IMG/VR virus record: IMGVR_UViG_3300044729_000707
Location: 1 to 34,355 of that record
Length of the DNA stretch: 34,355 nt
Strand: one strand, 5' to 3'
Origin: a virus
Position 1 is the stretch's first letter. Each line of letters opens with the position of its first letter. This document shows, piece by piece, positions 16,001-21,541 of the stretch. Under the pieces are notes generated by a model. That model did no database searches. It saw only the letters and a list, made by a program, of their open reading frames with translations, and was not told the origin of the DNA. Both the position numbers and the translations under genes were made by a program.

Positions 16001-16466
16001 TGCTTCCGATTTCTTTTACTGGCACGCCAGCGTATTTGTGATTAGGTTGTAATATCGATTTTTTTCCTACGAATGCCGAAGCACCAATCATACAACCCTC
16101 GGGTATTCTTATCTTTTGGTGCAGTACCGCATTTAAACCTATGTTGCAATTCTTTTCTATTATAGTATGCCCCCCGACCTTTGCGCCACAACTCAATGTA
16201 ACGTTCTCGGCTAATATAGCGTCATGGCCGACGTGCGCGCCTTTCATAAGATAGCAACCTTTTCCAATAATCGTTCTATGTTGCGTTCCGCTATCCACCG
16301 TGACTGCGCCTGTTAATCTCGAGCCACTCATTATCGTAACTAAACCCTCGCAATGCTCATAGCCTTTCCACTCTGCGGGTGCGCCAATAATACAATAAGG
16401 ACCGATATAAACATCGGGTTCGATAATTACATTCGGGTAAATGATTGCAGTAGGGTGTATATACAT
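15990..16466 (-). CDS. LpxA-like left-handed beta-helix acyltransferase
   Basis: This 158-residue protein has hexapeptide repeats throughout, for example IYPNVIIEPDVYIGPYCIIG at the start, later HVGHDAILAENVTLSCGAKVGG. It ends with the usual AGVPVKEIG cap. The GAHVGHDA segment holds the His expected at the LpxA/LpxD active site. It resembles UDP-GlcNAc O-acyltransferases but lacks their helical C-terminal domain, so a sugar-nucleotide acetyltransferase is as likely. It lies between two glycosyltransferase genes and may make or decorate a sugar donor. Confidence 0.78.
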   Translation of the reverse strand: MYIHPTAIIYPNVIIEPDVYIGPYCIIGAPAEWKGYEHCEGLVTIMSGSRLTGAVTVDSGTQHRTIIGKGCYLMKGAHVGHDAILAENVTLSCGAKVGGHTIIEKNCNIGLNAVLHQKIRIPEGCMIGASAFVGKKSILQPNHKYAGVPVKEIGSNAR

Positions 16467-16630
16467 TAGTTCATCAATTTAAGATAGTCAATTTCAACAC
16501 TTTCCTTGTCCTCGATAGTTTCTTTCCTTTCGATTGTGTTTATTATACTTCTTATGAGCCTTTCCTTTTCTTCGCTTCCCAAATGTTTGCTTTCCAATAG
16601 TTCCAAGTTTAGCCATAACTCAACGACCAT
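16466..16630 (-). CDS. Small hypothetical protein in the glycosylation cluster
   Basis: This protein has 54 residues from ATG at 16630 (MVVELWLNLELLESK). The frame opens at 16663, but that longer start would cut into the well-formed 47-residue gene upstream. The chosen start overlaps that gene's stop by 11 nt. It is charged and helical (EEKERLIRSIINTIERKE), with no known motif. The 1-nt overlap with the hexapeptide gene indicates translational coupling. Confidence 0.55.
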   Translation of the reverse strand: MVVELWLNLELLESKHLGSEEKERLIRSIINTIERKETIEDKESVEIDYLKLMN

Positions 16631-16763
16631 TTTTTTTCTTCTTTGAATACTTGCCGCTTGCAAGAATAGCTTTCCACACTTTTTCCGCTTTCTCTTTTGT
16701 ATCGTAAATACATTGACCGCTACCGATGCGGTATTTACCGTTACTACATTTTAATACTGGCAT
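16620..16763 (-). CDS. Small conserved-looking protein, 47 residues
   Basis: ATG at 16763 opens a 47-residue frame that stops at 16620. It begins MPVLKCSNGKYRIGSG and continues with a helix YDTKEKAEKVWKAILASGKY and a basic tail KKKKNGR. Small phage proteins of this type (Cys-Ser-Asn-Gly-Lys-Tyr opening, then a helix and Lys tail) are common, but their function is unknown. It fills the otherwise empty space between two genes and overlaps the upstream glycosyltransferase stop (16744) by 20 nt. Confidence 0.65.
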   Translation of the reverse strand: MPVLKCSNGKYRIGSGQCIYDTKEKAEKVWKAILASGKYSKKKKNGR

Positions 16764-17736
16764 ACAATTGTTTTCTTTTCTCGTTTACCTTAATTAAGTC
16801 AAAGTTTTGTATTGCCCACTCGTGCAACTCCAAACCCTTTTCCTGTCTATAAATAGCATCTTGCGTGACTTTTTTAATCTGCTTAAACCAATCTGTCTGT
16901 TTATCAACGGCTAAGATTGGCGCGCCCTTATATGGATGCACGTTGCTAACAATAGCGGGTATCTTTTTGCAAGCGGCTTCTAATAGTTTAAGATTAGATT
17001 TCATCGAATTAAAGGTTGTTTCCATCAAAGGAACTATCGTACAATCGGCATCATTGTAAAAATTCATATACTCGGTAACTGGCAACGCTGCGCGAATATG
17101 TCCTAACTTAAACCCACAAGTAAACGTTTGTATCATATTGTGCCATACGTTCGCGTAATACTTTTCTTCTGGATTGTAGCCGCAAAAACAAAACTCAACT
17201 TGGTTCTTTAATTCTAAAACTCTTTTGAGTGGGTTGCGTAGGATGGCAACGTCTTTCTCGTGTGTGATACTTCCAGCGTAAACAAACCTTACCTTGTCGC
17301 TTTCCGTTCTTACATCGGTAAATTGGTCTTTGCCATACGGCAACGCGTTGGGTAAAATCTCTACGTTCTTATTAAAAGGCAATACCCTATCTCTTAATCT
17401 TTCGTGTGTCGTTGTAACTAAGTCGGCAGCCTTTATATGCTCAATGATTGTTTCCGTAGGGTAGTTCTTGATTATATGGTGGCTATCCAATACCCAATAA
17501 TCGTCTATGTCAACTATTAACTTAAAGCCGTACTTTTCTTTATAGGCTAAAATTGTTTCTAATTCTACCCCTGATATAAAGCGATTGATTAAAAGAATAT
17601 CGTAATTGTCTTTTAAGTTTTCTTCGCTGAGTACGTCGGTAAATAAAGCATACGTTTTTGGTAGGTAGTAAATAGGTAACATTAACCTATGATACCCAAC
17701 ACCGCTATTCTGTTGTGTTACGACAAGTATTCTCAT
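16744..17736 (-). CDS. GT-B fold glycosyltransferase (GT4-like)
   Basis: This 330-residue protein has a Rossmann-like N-terminus (MRILVVTQQNSGVGYHRLMLP, a GT4-type opening). The second domain starts near 145 (VRFVYAGSITHEKD). FNSMKSNLKLLEAACKKIPAIVS (about 246-268) carries the Lys/Glu donor-binding motif of GT4 enzymes, with Glu in LLEAA. It looks complete. It is the first of three sugar- or acyl-related genes in the run, and overlaps the AT-hook protein gene by 4 nt. It may modify the virion, host glycans or DNA. Confidence 0.75.
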   Translation of the reverse strand: MRILVVTQQNSGVGYHRLMLPIYYLPKTYALFTDVLSEENLKDNYDILLINRFISGVELETILAYKEKYGFKLIVDIDDYWVLDSHHIIKNYPTETIIEHIKAADLVTTTHERLRDRVLPFNKNVEILPNALPYGKDQFTDVRTESDKVRFVYAGSITHEKDVAILRNPLKRVLELKNQVEFCFCGYNPEEKYYANVWHNMIQTFTCGFKLGHIRAALPVTEYMNFYNDADCTIVPLMETTFNSMKSNLKLLEAACKKIPAIVSNVHPYKGAPILAVDKQTDWFKQIKKVTQDAIYRQEKGLELHEWAIQNFDLIKVNEKRKQLYASIKM

Positions 17737-18029
17737 TTCTTGGGTCGCCCTCTTTTTTTAGGTTGTACATTTACTTGTACATCAGGTTGTACATCACTTT
17801 GCACATTCGATTGTGCAAACGGCTCGTAATAATGAATAAGCCTTTTAAGCATATCAAATACACATTCGCCGCACCAATACGTAAGATGAAATTGCGGGTC
17901 TAAGTATTCGCGATACATTTGCTCGTATCTACCTAACACATCAAAAGATATGTTACGTGTAAAGCCGTGCTTGACCGCTTCAAAATTGATAATGTGTTGC
18001 TTGCAAAAATCAATGTCGTTTTGCTTCAT
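17733..18029 (-). CDS. Small protein with VQ repeats and AT-hook-like C-terminus
   Basis: In this 98-residue protein, residues 1-70 are helical with Cys and Trp (HLTYWCGECVFDML). The C-terminus has four-residue VQ repeats (NVQSDVQPDVQVNVQP) and ends KKRGRPKK, an AT-hook core that would grip the minor groove of AT-rich DNA. In the DNA the repeats give three TTGTACAT at a 12-nt period and one 8-bp inverted repeat. It overlaps the upstream membrane-protein gene by 20 nt. Function unknown; DNA binding inferred. Confidence 0.6.
   Translation of the reverse strand: MKQNDIDFCKQHIINFEAVKHGFTRNISFDVLGRYEQMYREYLDPQFHLTYWCGECVFDMLKRLIHYYEPFAQSNVQSDVQPDVQVNVQPKKRGRPKK
17763..17819. repeat. Three TTGTACAT repeats plus inverted repeat inside a coding region
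   Basis: TTGTACAT occurs at 17763, 17775 and 17787, each 12 nt apart. TTTGCACA (17798-17805) and TGTGCAAA (17812-17819) then form a perfect 8-bp inverted repeat with a 6-nt loop. The pattern encodes the VQ repeats, so protein selection alone could explain it, but the palindromic core TGTACA is also a plausible protein-binding site. Confidence 0.55.
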
Positions 18030-18267
18030 ATAAATTGTTTAAGAAGTTTCTAAAAAATGGTGCTATCACCCCTGCACCAAACATACACAACGTAGCTTCG
18101 GTTACTTGAAACGGCAATAGGTAAAAAATTAAACCTACCCACGCAGTAAGACAAAGCGTACAATTAAACGGCTTAAAGTTTAACTTCCACTTTTGCGGAA
18201 AATTGTTTTGTACGATAAAATAAAAGCTAAAGAAATTAGCTGCTAAAATTATTTCAAATATTTTCAT
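18010..18267 (-). CDS. Small membrane protein
   Basis: This 85-residue protein has two or three hydrophobic segments: about 4-19 (FEIILAANFFSFYFIV), about 37-53 (CLTAWVGLIFYLLPF) and about 56-70 (TEATLCMFGAGVIAPFF), so it is likely an inner-membrane protein. The CTLC motif at its centre could bind metal or form a disulfide. It follows the sigma-like gene (14-nt overlap) and precedes the AT-hook gene. Its function is unknown. It lies far from the lysis genes, so a holin role is less likely. Confidence 0.6.
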   Translation of the reverse strand: MKIFEIILAANFFSFYFIVQNNFPQKWKLNFKPFNCTLCLTAWVGLIFYLLPFQVTEATLCMFGAGVIAPFFRNFLNNLYEAKRH

Positions 18268-18757
18268 TGTTTCTAATTTTATACTTCATTAAAATTTTTG
18301 CTTTGCGGATTGTTTTTATTAACGAGCGATAAGGTATTTTTGTTTCGCGGCTTATTGCTAATAGATTTTTTCCGTTGCTGGCATATAACTTCAACAATTC
18401 AGCTTCGTACCAATGCAGGATGCCTAATCCGTTTTCAAGTTTGTTCAAAAGTTCTTCGTTGTAATCTTCTTTTGGTATGTCGTAAGTTAACGGAATTTCC
18501 TGATATAATTGACGAAATTTCTTGTAAAAATTACTGCGGTCGCTTTTTGCCATATTCAAGATAGTACGAACGATAAAATACCTTAAATATCCGCCATCGT
18601 ACATTTCAAATAACTTAGCTTCATCCATTTCACAAAGCACTAAAAATACTTCTTGCCGTAAATCGTCTTGCAAATCGTACGGCTGCATTTTACCGATAGC
18701 GTCCTTTATGTCGCTACTCAGGTACATTTCTTGTATGATAAAATCGCGTTTATTCAT
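18254..18757 (-). CDS. Sigma factor-like transcription regulator
   Basis: This protein has 167 residues from ATG at 18757 (MNKRDFIIQEMYL). An in-frame ATG at 18784 with a purine-rich leader would add nine residues and cannot be excluded. Residues about 30-80 resemble sigma region 2 (QDDLRQEVFLVLCEMDEAKL, then RYFIVRTILNMAKSD). Residues about 118-160 resemble the region 4 helix-turn-helix (LLKLYASNGKNLLAISRETK, then SLIKTIRKAKI). It is the first gene of the leftward block, so it may direct host RNA polymerase to late promoters. It is weakly conserved at key positions, and a terminase-like or other helix-turn-helix protein is possible. Confidence 0.55.
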   Translation of the reverse strand: MNKRDFIIQEMYLSSDIKDAIGKMQPYDLQDDLRQEVFLVLCEMDEAKLFEMYDGGYLRYFIVRTILNMAKSDRSNFYKKFRQLYQEIPLTYDIPKEDYNEELLNKLENGLGILHWYEAELLKLYASNGKNLLAISRETKIPYRSLIKTIRKAKILMKYKIRNNENI

Positions 18758-18829
18758 TGATAAACATACTCTAATATAATACATATTCTTTTTCTTATTA
18801 TTCTTATACCTCTTCTTCTTCTTATTATT

Positions 18830-18884
18830 ATAGGGTATCTGGTAGAGTATGTCATACCTATTGCATAGGTATTAAATACCCTAT
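18830..18884. repeat. Nested inverted repeats in the divergent control region
   Basis: Outer arms are ATAGGGTAT (18830-18838) and ATACCCTAT (18876-18884). Inside lies a second palindrome, ATACCTAT-TGC-ATAGGTAT (18854-18872), with perfect 8-bp arms. The two levels share the same TA-CC/GG-TA theme, so they may be related binding sites for one dimeric regulator, or a cruciform at an origin. Confidence 0.7.
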
Positions 18885-18889
18885 AAATC

Positions 18890-18925
18890 ATTGATTTTCA
18901 ATATACTATCTTATTGATTTTCAAT
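18890..18925. repeat. Duplicated palindromic 13-mer ATTGATTTTCAAT
   Basis: ATTGATTTTCAAT occurs at 18890-18902 and again, identical, at 18913-18925, 23 nt start to start (about two helical turns). Each copy is itself a palindrome (ATTGA-TTT-TCAAT). This layout fits a pair of operators bound cooperatively on one face of the helix. Confidence 0.65.
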
Positions 18926-18969
18926 GAGTTACAAAAAACACGAAAAAAAATCAAAGAAATATTTTTTTA

Positions 18970-18978
18970 TGTGCATAA
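18970..18978 (-). promoter_or_regulatory. DnaA-box-like 9-mer
   Basis: The minus strand reads TTATGCACA, an exact match to the TTATNCACA consensus. There is one copy, in the only large intergenic region, beside the start of the early block. The genome also encodes a DnaA domain IV-like protein (22520-22960) that could recognise it. A single copy may be chance. Confidence 0.4.
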
Positions 18979-18985
18979 CAAGTTC

Positions 18986-18993
18986 GATATTTG
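18986..18993 (+). promoter_or_regulatory. Candidate Bacteroidetes-type promoter for the early block
   Basis: GATATTTG differs from the Bacteroidetes -7 consensus TAnnTTTG at one base and lies about 50 nt before the first early start codon. The expected -33 TTTG is only a T-run here. This is a weak call. Confidence 0.3.
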
Positions 18994-19045
18994 TACTGGA
19001 TAACGGGAACAAAAAACCTGATTACTAAACAAAAAAATCAAATTT

Positions 19046-19417
19046 ATGACAACGACCAACCTTGCAGAATTCGGAAACAGAGAATTAAAAATTGCTGCTA
19101 AACTTTTAACTGCTTATGCTGATGGAAATTTTGAATGCCCTTATTTTATGAATGATGGTGTTCAAGTTATGATGAACACAAATAGTGGAAATGTTTTTCT
19201 AACGAACGATGATTGCCAAGTTTTAATGATGAATGGAAATATTTTACAAGGTTATTACAGCTCACCTTATGAAGGTCACGAAGGTTTTATTGATGAACTA
19301 ATAGATATGTGGGATGAAGATTGGCACGCAGAAGATACGGAATGGCTTTATATTTTAGCTAAAGATTTTGGAATTAAAAATGAATTGCCTGTAAAATTAT
19401 TAGAAACACAAGAATAA
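19046..19417 (+). CDS. Hypothetical acidic early protein
   Basis: This 123-residue acidic protein is the first gene of the rightward block. It contains FMNDGVQVMMNTNSGNVFLT and, later, GFIDELIDMWDEDWHAEDTEWLYILAKD, so the C-terminal half is strongly acidic and helical. I recognise no catalytic motif. The start has a Bacteroidetes-like leader (AAATTT before ATG). As the first early gene it could act on a host protein, and the acidity might suggest DNA mimicry, but that is a guess. Confidence 0.65.
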   Translation: MTTTNLAEFGNRELKIAAKLLTAYADGNFECPYFMNDGVQVMMNTNSGNVFLTNDDCQVLMMNGNILQGYYSSPYEGHEGFIDELIDMWDEDWHAEDTEWLYILAKDFGIKNELPVKLLETQE

Positions 19418-19422
19418 AAACT

Positions 19423-19506
19423 ATGAAACCACAAACAAAATTATTCATCGCTCTTTTGGTTATTTGCTACATTGTTGGTAAATTACAAGACCAAATTTCT
19501 CTTTAA
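19423..19506 (+). CDS. Micro-protein with one membrane segment, 27 residues
   Basis: The frame from ATG 19423 encodes MKPQTKLFIALLVICYIVGK and seven more residues. A basic N-terminus is followed by a hydrophobic stretch, a single-span membrane peptide. It starts 5 nt after the preceding stop and ends 18 nt before the next gene, with an AATAAAAACT leader. It is likely expressed, but no function can be given. Confidence 0.4.
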   Translation: MKPQTKLFIALLVICYIVGKLQDQISL

Positions 19507-19524
19507 TCTTTAAAACTAAACATC

Positions 19525-19755
19525 ATGAAAGTACAATTATCATTTTCCGCCGAAACCGCAACCTTTTTGTTAGAACACAACAAGGGATTGTTTAAGACAA
19601 CATTTGTAAGTGCTGATTCTAAAACAGGAGCAGTAACTTTGGAATTAGAAGCAATCAATCCAGAATGCTTAACAATGGGATTGTTCCTTGCTGGGCAAAC
19701 GTACACAATGAAGCAAATTAAAACTATCTTCAATGCGAACAGTGTACCCGCCTAA
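19525..19755 (+). CDS. Hypothetical early protein
   Basis: This 76-residue protein begins with a probable beta hairpin (MKVQLSFSAETATFLLEHN), has a middle TGAVTLELEAINPECLT and ends in a helix TYTMKQIKTIFNANS. It has no recognised motif. Preceded by AAACATC at an A-rich leader, it is in operon with its neighbours. Confidence 0.6.
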   Translation: MKVQLSFSAETATFLLEHNKGLFKTTFVSADSKTGAVTLELEAINPECLTMGLFLAGQTYTMKQIKTIFNANSVPA

Positions 19756-19822
19756 CCCGCCAAAAGATTTCAATGAGTGGATAAAATACATTTACTCATT
19801 ACTGAATACTCCGTGTCGTTAA
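19742..19822 (+). CDS. Possible micro-protein, GTG start, 26 residues
   Basis: A GTG at 19742 opens a 26-residue frame overlapping the end of the previous gene by 14 nt. It reads YPPNPPKDFNEWIKYIYSLL, then NTPCR. The sequence looks like a real small protein, but there is no independent support. Confidence 0.25.
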   Translation: MYPPNPPKDFNEWIKYIYSLLNTPCR

Positions 19823-19851
19823 GGAGTTTAATCTGCAACGAATTAGATAAG

Positions 19852-19885
19852 GGGGGTGGTATAAAGGGTTATGGTCGCCACCCCC
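19852..19885 (+). other. Strong GC-rich hairpin before the ERF gene group
   Basis: GGGGGTGG (19852-19859) pairs with CCACCCCC (19878-19885) across an 18-nt loop. It is a striking GC island in AT-rich DNA. No T-run follows, so it is not a standard terminator. It may be an mRNA stability or translation-control element. Confidence 0.5.
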
Positions 19886-19904
19886 TAACGCTAAAATAAA
19901 TTTT

Positions 19905-19985
19905 ATGATATCGCTTTTTATTATTAGCTTACTAATTATTGCCTGCTTATTTATGCTGGCTATTCTTTACGCATTAAAAAACTAA
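19905..19985 (+). CDS. Micro-protein with one membrane segment, 26 residues
   Basis: ATG at 19905 gives MISLFIISLLIIACLFMLAI plus six residues (LYALKN). It is almost wholly hydrophobic, a single-span membrane peptide. The leader AAATAAATTTT fits Bacteroidetes starts, and the stop is 3 nt before the ERF start, so it is probably translated. No function is known. Confidence 0.42.
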   Translation: MISLFIISLLIIACLFMLAILYALKN

Positions 19986-19988
19986 ACT

Positions 19989-20594
19989 ATGTTAGCAAAA
20001 ATTCAATCGCTTGTAAAAGCACCCAAAGGTCAATTTAATAAATTCGGTAACTACAAATACCGCAGTTGCGAAGATATCGTTGAAGCGGTTAAAGTAGTTA
20101 TCAACCCGCTTGGTTTTTATCTGACTTTGATGGATGAAATTGTTTTAATAGGTACACGCGTTTATGTTAAAGCAACGGCTACGCTTTCAAATGGCGAGCA
20201 GACTTACACGGCTACGGCATACGCAAGGGAAGAAGAAACCAAGAAAGGTATGGATGGCGCACAAGTAACAGGCGCAGCTTCTTCATACGCACGCAAATAT
20301 GCTCTTAATGGATTGTTCGCTATTGATGATACCAAAGACGCTGATGCAACGAACACCCACGATAAAGACACGCCAACAAAAGAAGAAAAGGATATGCTTG
20401 AAAGATTGGTATTTTCTTCGAACTTAGAAGAATACGAAGTTGACAAAGCGTTAATAGCAATTAGAGAATGCCGCGATTACGAAACGTACCAGAAAATTCA
20501 ACACCGCTTGGAAAATCGACAAATAACAATAAACGAAATTCCGAACCCAACGCAAAAGGATATTACCAAGCACCTAAAAAAATCAGTAAAATGA
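19989..20594 (+). CDS. erf: ERF-family single-strand annealing recombinase
   Basis: This 201-residue protein has the ERF hallmark at residues about 10-40 (GQFNKFGNYKYRSCEDIVEA, then VNPLGF-like text). It continues with YTATAYAREEETKKGMDGAQVTGAASSYARKYAL, which is the conserved ERF core. The C-terminal 70 residues are charged and variable, as usual. It pairs homologous single strands during recombination and replication restart. It overlaps the next gene by 4 nt (ATGA). Confidence 0.88.
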   Translation: MLAKIQSLVKAPKGQFNKFGNYKYRSCEDIVEAVKVVINPLGFYLTLMDEIVLIGTRVYVKATATLSNGEQTYTATAYAREEETKKGMDGAQVTGAASSYARKYALNGLFAIDDTKDADATNTHDKDTPTKEEKDMLERLVFSSNLEEYEVDKALIAIRECRDYETYQKIQHRLENRQITINEIPNPTQKDITKHLKKSVK

Positions 20595-21064
20595 ACCAGC
20601 TAACGCTTTCGAACCTTTCGTTATTTGAAACCACGAAAGAGCAACGGCAGCAATTCTGCGCCAACGTAATTGACGTTCTAAGCGAGGGGATGGCAGACCC
20701 TTTGAAAATTCACTTGCAAGTTAAGTGCTTGGAAGATATCATAAAACAATTAACCTCGAATGCAGCGTACAAAGATTTTCTACTGACCGAAGCGAGCAAG
20801 TACGGCAAGACCTTTGAACACCACAACGCGAAATTTGAGATTAAAGAAATGGGCGTTAAATATGATTTTACGGCTTGTGGCGACCCGATAATGAACGACC
20901 TACTATCCCAGCAAGCTGAATTGGATAAAGCCATTAAAGAGCGACAATCGTTTTTAAAAGGGATACCAGCGCAAGGGATGGAAACTTTGTTCGAAGATGA
21001 ACTTGTTACCCTTTACCCGCCAACAAAAACCTCTACCACCTCAATAAGCGTTAATCTAAAATGA
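20591..21064 (+). CDS. Hypothetical protein linked to the ERF recombinase
   Basis: This protein has 157 residues from ATG at 20591, which overlaps the ERF stop. A longer frame from 20468 lies out of frame within ERF and is not supported. The middle is helical (IDVLSEGMADPLKIHLQVKC, EDIIKQL), then a segment KYDFTACGDPIMNDLLSQQAELDKAIKERQ ends in a coiled coil. This pattern is common beside phage recombinases, but its role is unknown. It overlaps the next start by 4 nt. Confidence 0.6.
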   Translation: MNQLTLSNLSLFETTKEQRQQFCANVIDVLSEGMADPLKIHLQVKCLEDIIKQLTSNAAYKDFLLTEASKYGKTFEHHNAKFEIKEMGVKYDFTACGDPIMNDLLSQQAELDKAIKERQSFLKGIPAQGMETLFEDELVTLYPPTKTSTTSISVNLK

Positions 21065-21300
21065 AAAAAGGTAAATCGGAACTGCCCATCCTAATTGATG
21101 GCTTGACAATCTTGGTCTTAATTCGTTGGTGGTACACGCCCGAGTTGCGCCCTACCTTTGACAATCCGTATGGCGAACCCTACGACTTTACTTACGAGAT
21201 TATTTGGCACAACGCGCCCGAACAAATAAAAGAAGAACAATTGATGGACGAGATTGATAAGATTAGTATATTTGAGATAATGGAATTTTTTAACCCTTAA
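21061..21300 (+). CDS. Hypothetical protein
   Basis: This 79-residue protein has a hydrophobic, Trp-rich N-terminal third (LIDGLTILVLIRWWYTPELR) and an acidic C-terminal helix (EEQLMDEIDKISIFEIMEFF). No motif is recognised. It starts within ATGA of the preceding gene, so translation is coupled. Confidence 0.55.
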   Translation: MKKGKSELPILIDGLTILVLIRWWYTPELRPTFDNPYGEPYDFTYEIIWHNAPEQIKEEQLMDEIDKISIFEIMEFFNP

Positions 21301-21311
21301 AATCGAAAGCA

Positions 21312-21440
21312 ATGTTAGCCAACATTCAAAAGGTAGGCAACTCGTACAGAGTGCGGGTGCAGAAAAACGGCAAGCGTGTAAGCAGAAACTTCACGAGCCG
21401 TAAACAGGCATTGGAGTTCCGTAAGAAACTCGGTGTTTAG
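21312..21440 (+). CDS. AP2-like / integrase arm-type DNA-binding domain protein, 42 residues
   Basis: ATG at 21312 opens a 42-residue frame. After MLANIQKVGN comes SYRVRVQKNGKRVSRNF and then TSRKQALEFRKKLG. Three short strands followed by one helix, with basic residues, is the pattern of the arm-binding or AP2-like domain at the N-terminus of tyrosine integrases. Here it stands alone, with no integrase in the genome. It could be a small DNA-binding regulator or an excisionase-like protein. It lies just before the tRNA-like element. Confidence 0.6.
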   Translation: MLANIQKVGNSYRVRVQKNGKRVSRNFTSRKQALEFRKKLGV

Positions 21441-21448
21441 TAATGGTA

Positions 21449-21514
21449 AGCTGGTTGGTGTAATTGGTAGCACCTTTCTTGGAAAACGCGCAGGTTCGAA
21501 CCCTGCACCAGCTT
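21449..21514 (+). tRNA. tRNA-like element with shrunken anticodon arm
   Basis: The acceptor stem AGCTGGT (21449-21455) pairs fully with ACCAGCT (21507-21513). The D arm has a 4-bp stem GTGT/GCAC and loop AATTGGTA, with the conserved GG. The T arm is perfect, GCAGG-TTCGAAC-CCTGC. Between D and T arms only 16 nt remain instead of about 23, so a normal anticodon arm cannot form. The best fold is a 2-3 bp stem with loop CTTGGA(A), where TGG (Pro) would be the anticodon. It may be a degenerate tRNA, a tRNA mimic, or a processed RNA structure. It is not safely a decoding tRNA. Confidence 0.5.
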
Positions 21515-21541
21515 CTTTTCTTAACTTAAAATCAAAAACAA

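Larger units (their letters stand above)
18785..19045. promoter_or_regulatory. Divergent intergenic control region, origin candidate
   Basis: These 261 nt separate the leftward and rightward blocks and hold no gene. Reading rightward, the region has a pyrimidine-rich repeat tract (TTCTTCTTCTTATTATTA, about 18811-18828), nested inverted repeats (18830-18884), two identical palindromic 13-mers (18890-18902 and 18913-18925), a poly-A/T stretch, one DnaA-box-like 9-mer (18970-18978) and a promoter-like GATATTTG at 18986-18993. It must contain the divergent promoters and is the best place for operators and the replication origin. Confidence 0.7.

Noticed and set aside
19852-19885. GC hairpin as a terminator
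   Set aside because: The loop is 18 nt, no T-run follows, and the operon continues directly downstream.
20468-20590. Longer start of the 157-residue gene at 20468
   Set aside because: The extra part overlaps the ERF gene out of frame and is low-complexity; the ATG at 20591 gives ATGA coupling.
21449-21514. Normal decoding tRNA
   Set aside because: The anticodon arm and variable region are about 7 nt too short to form a standard 5-bp stem and 7-nt loop.
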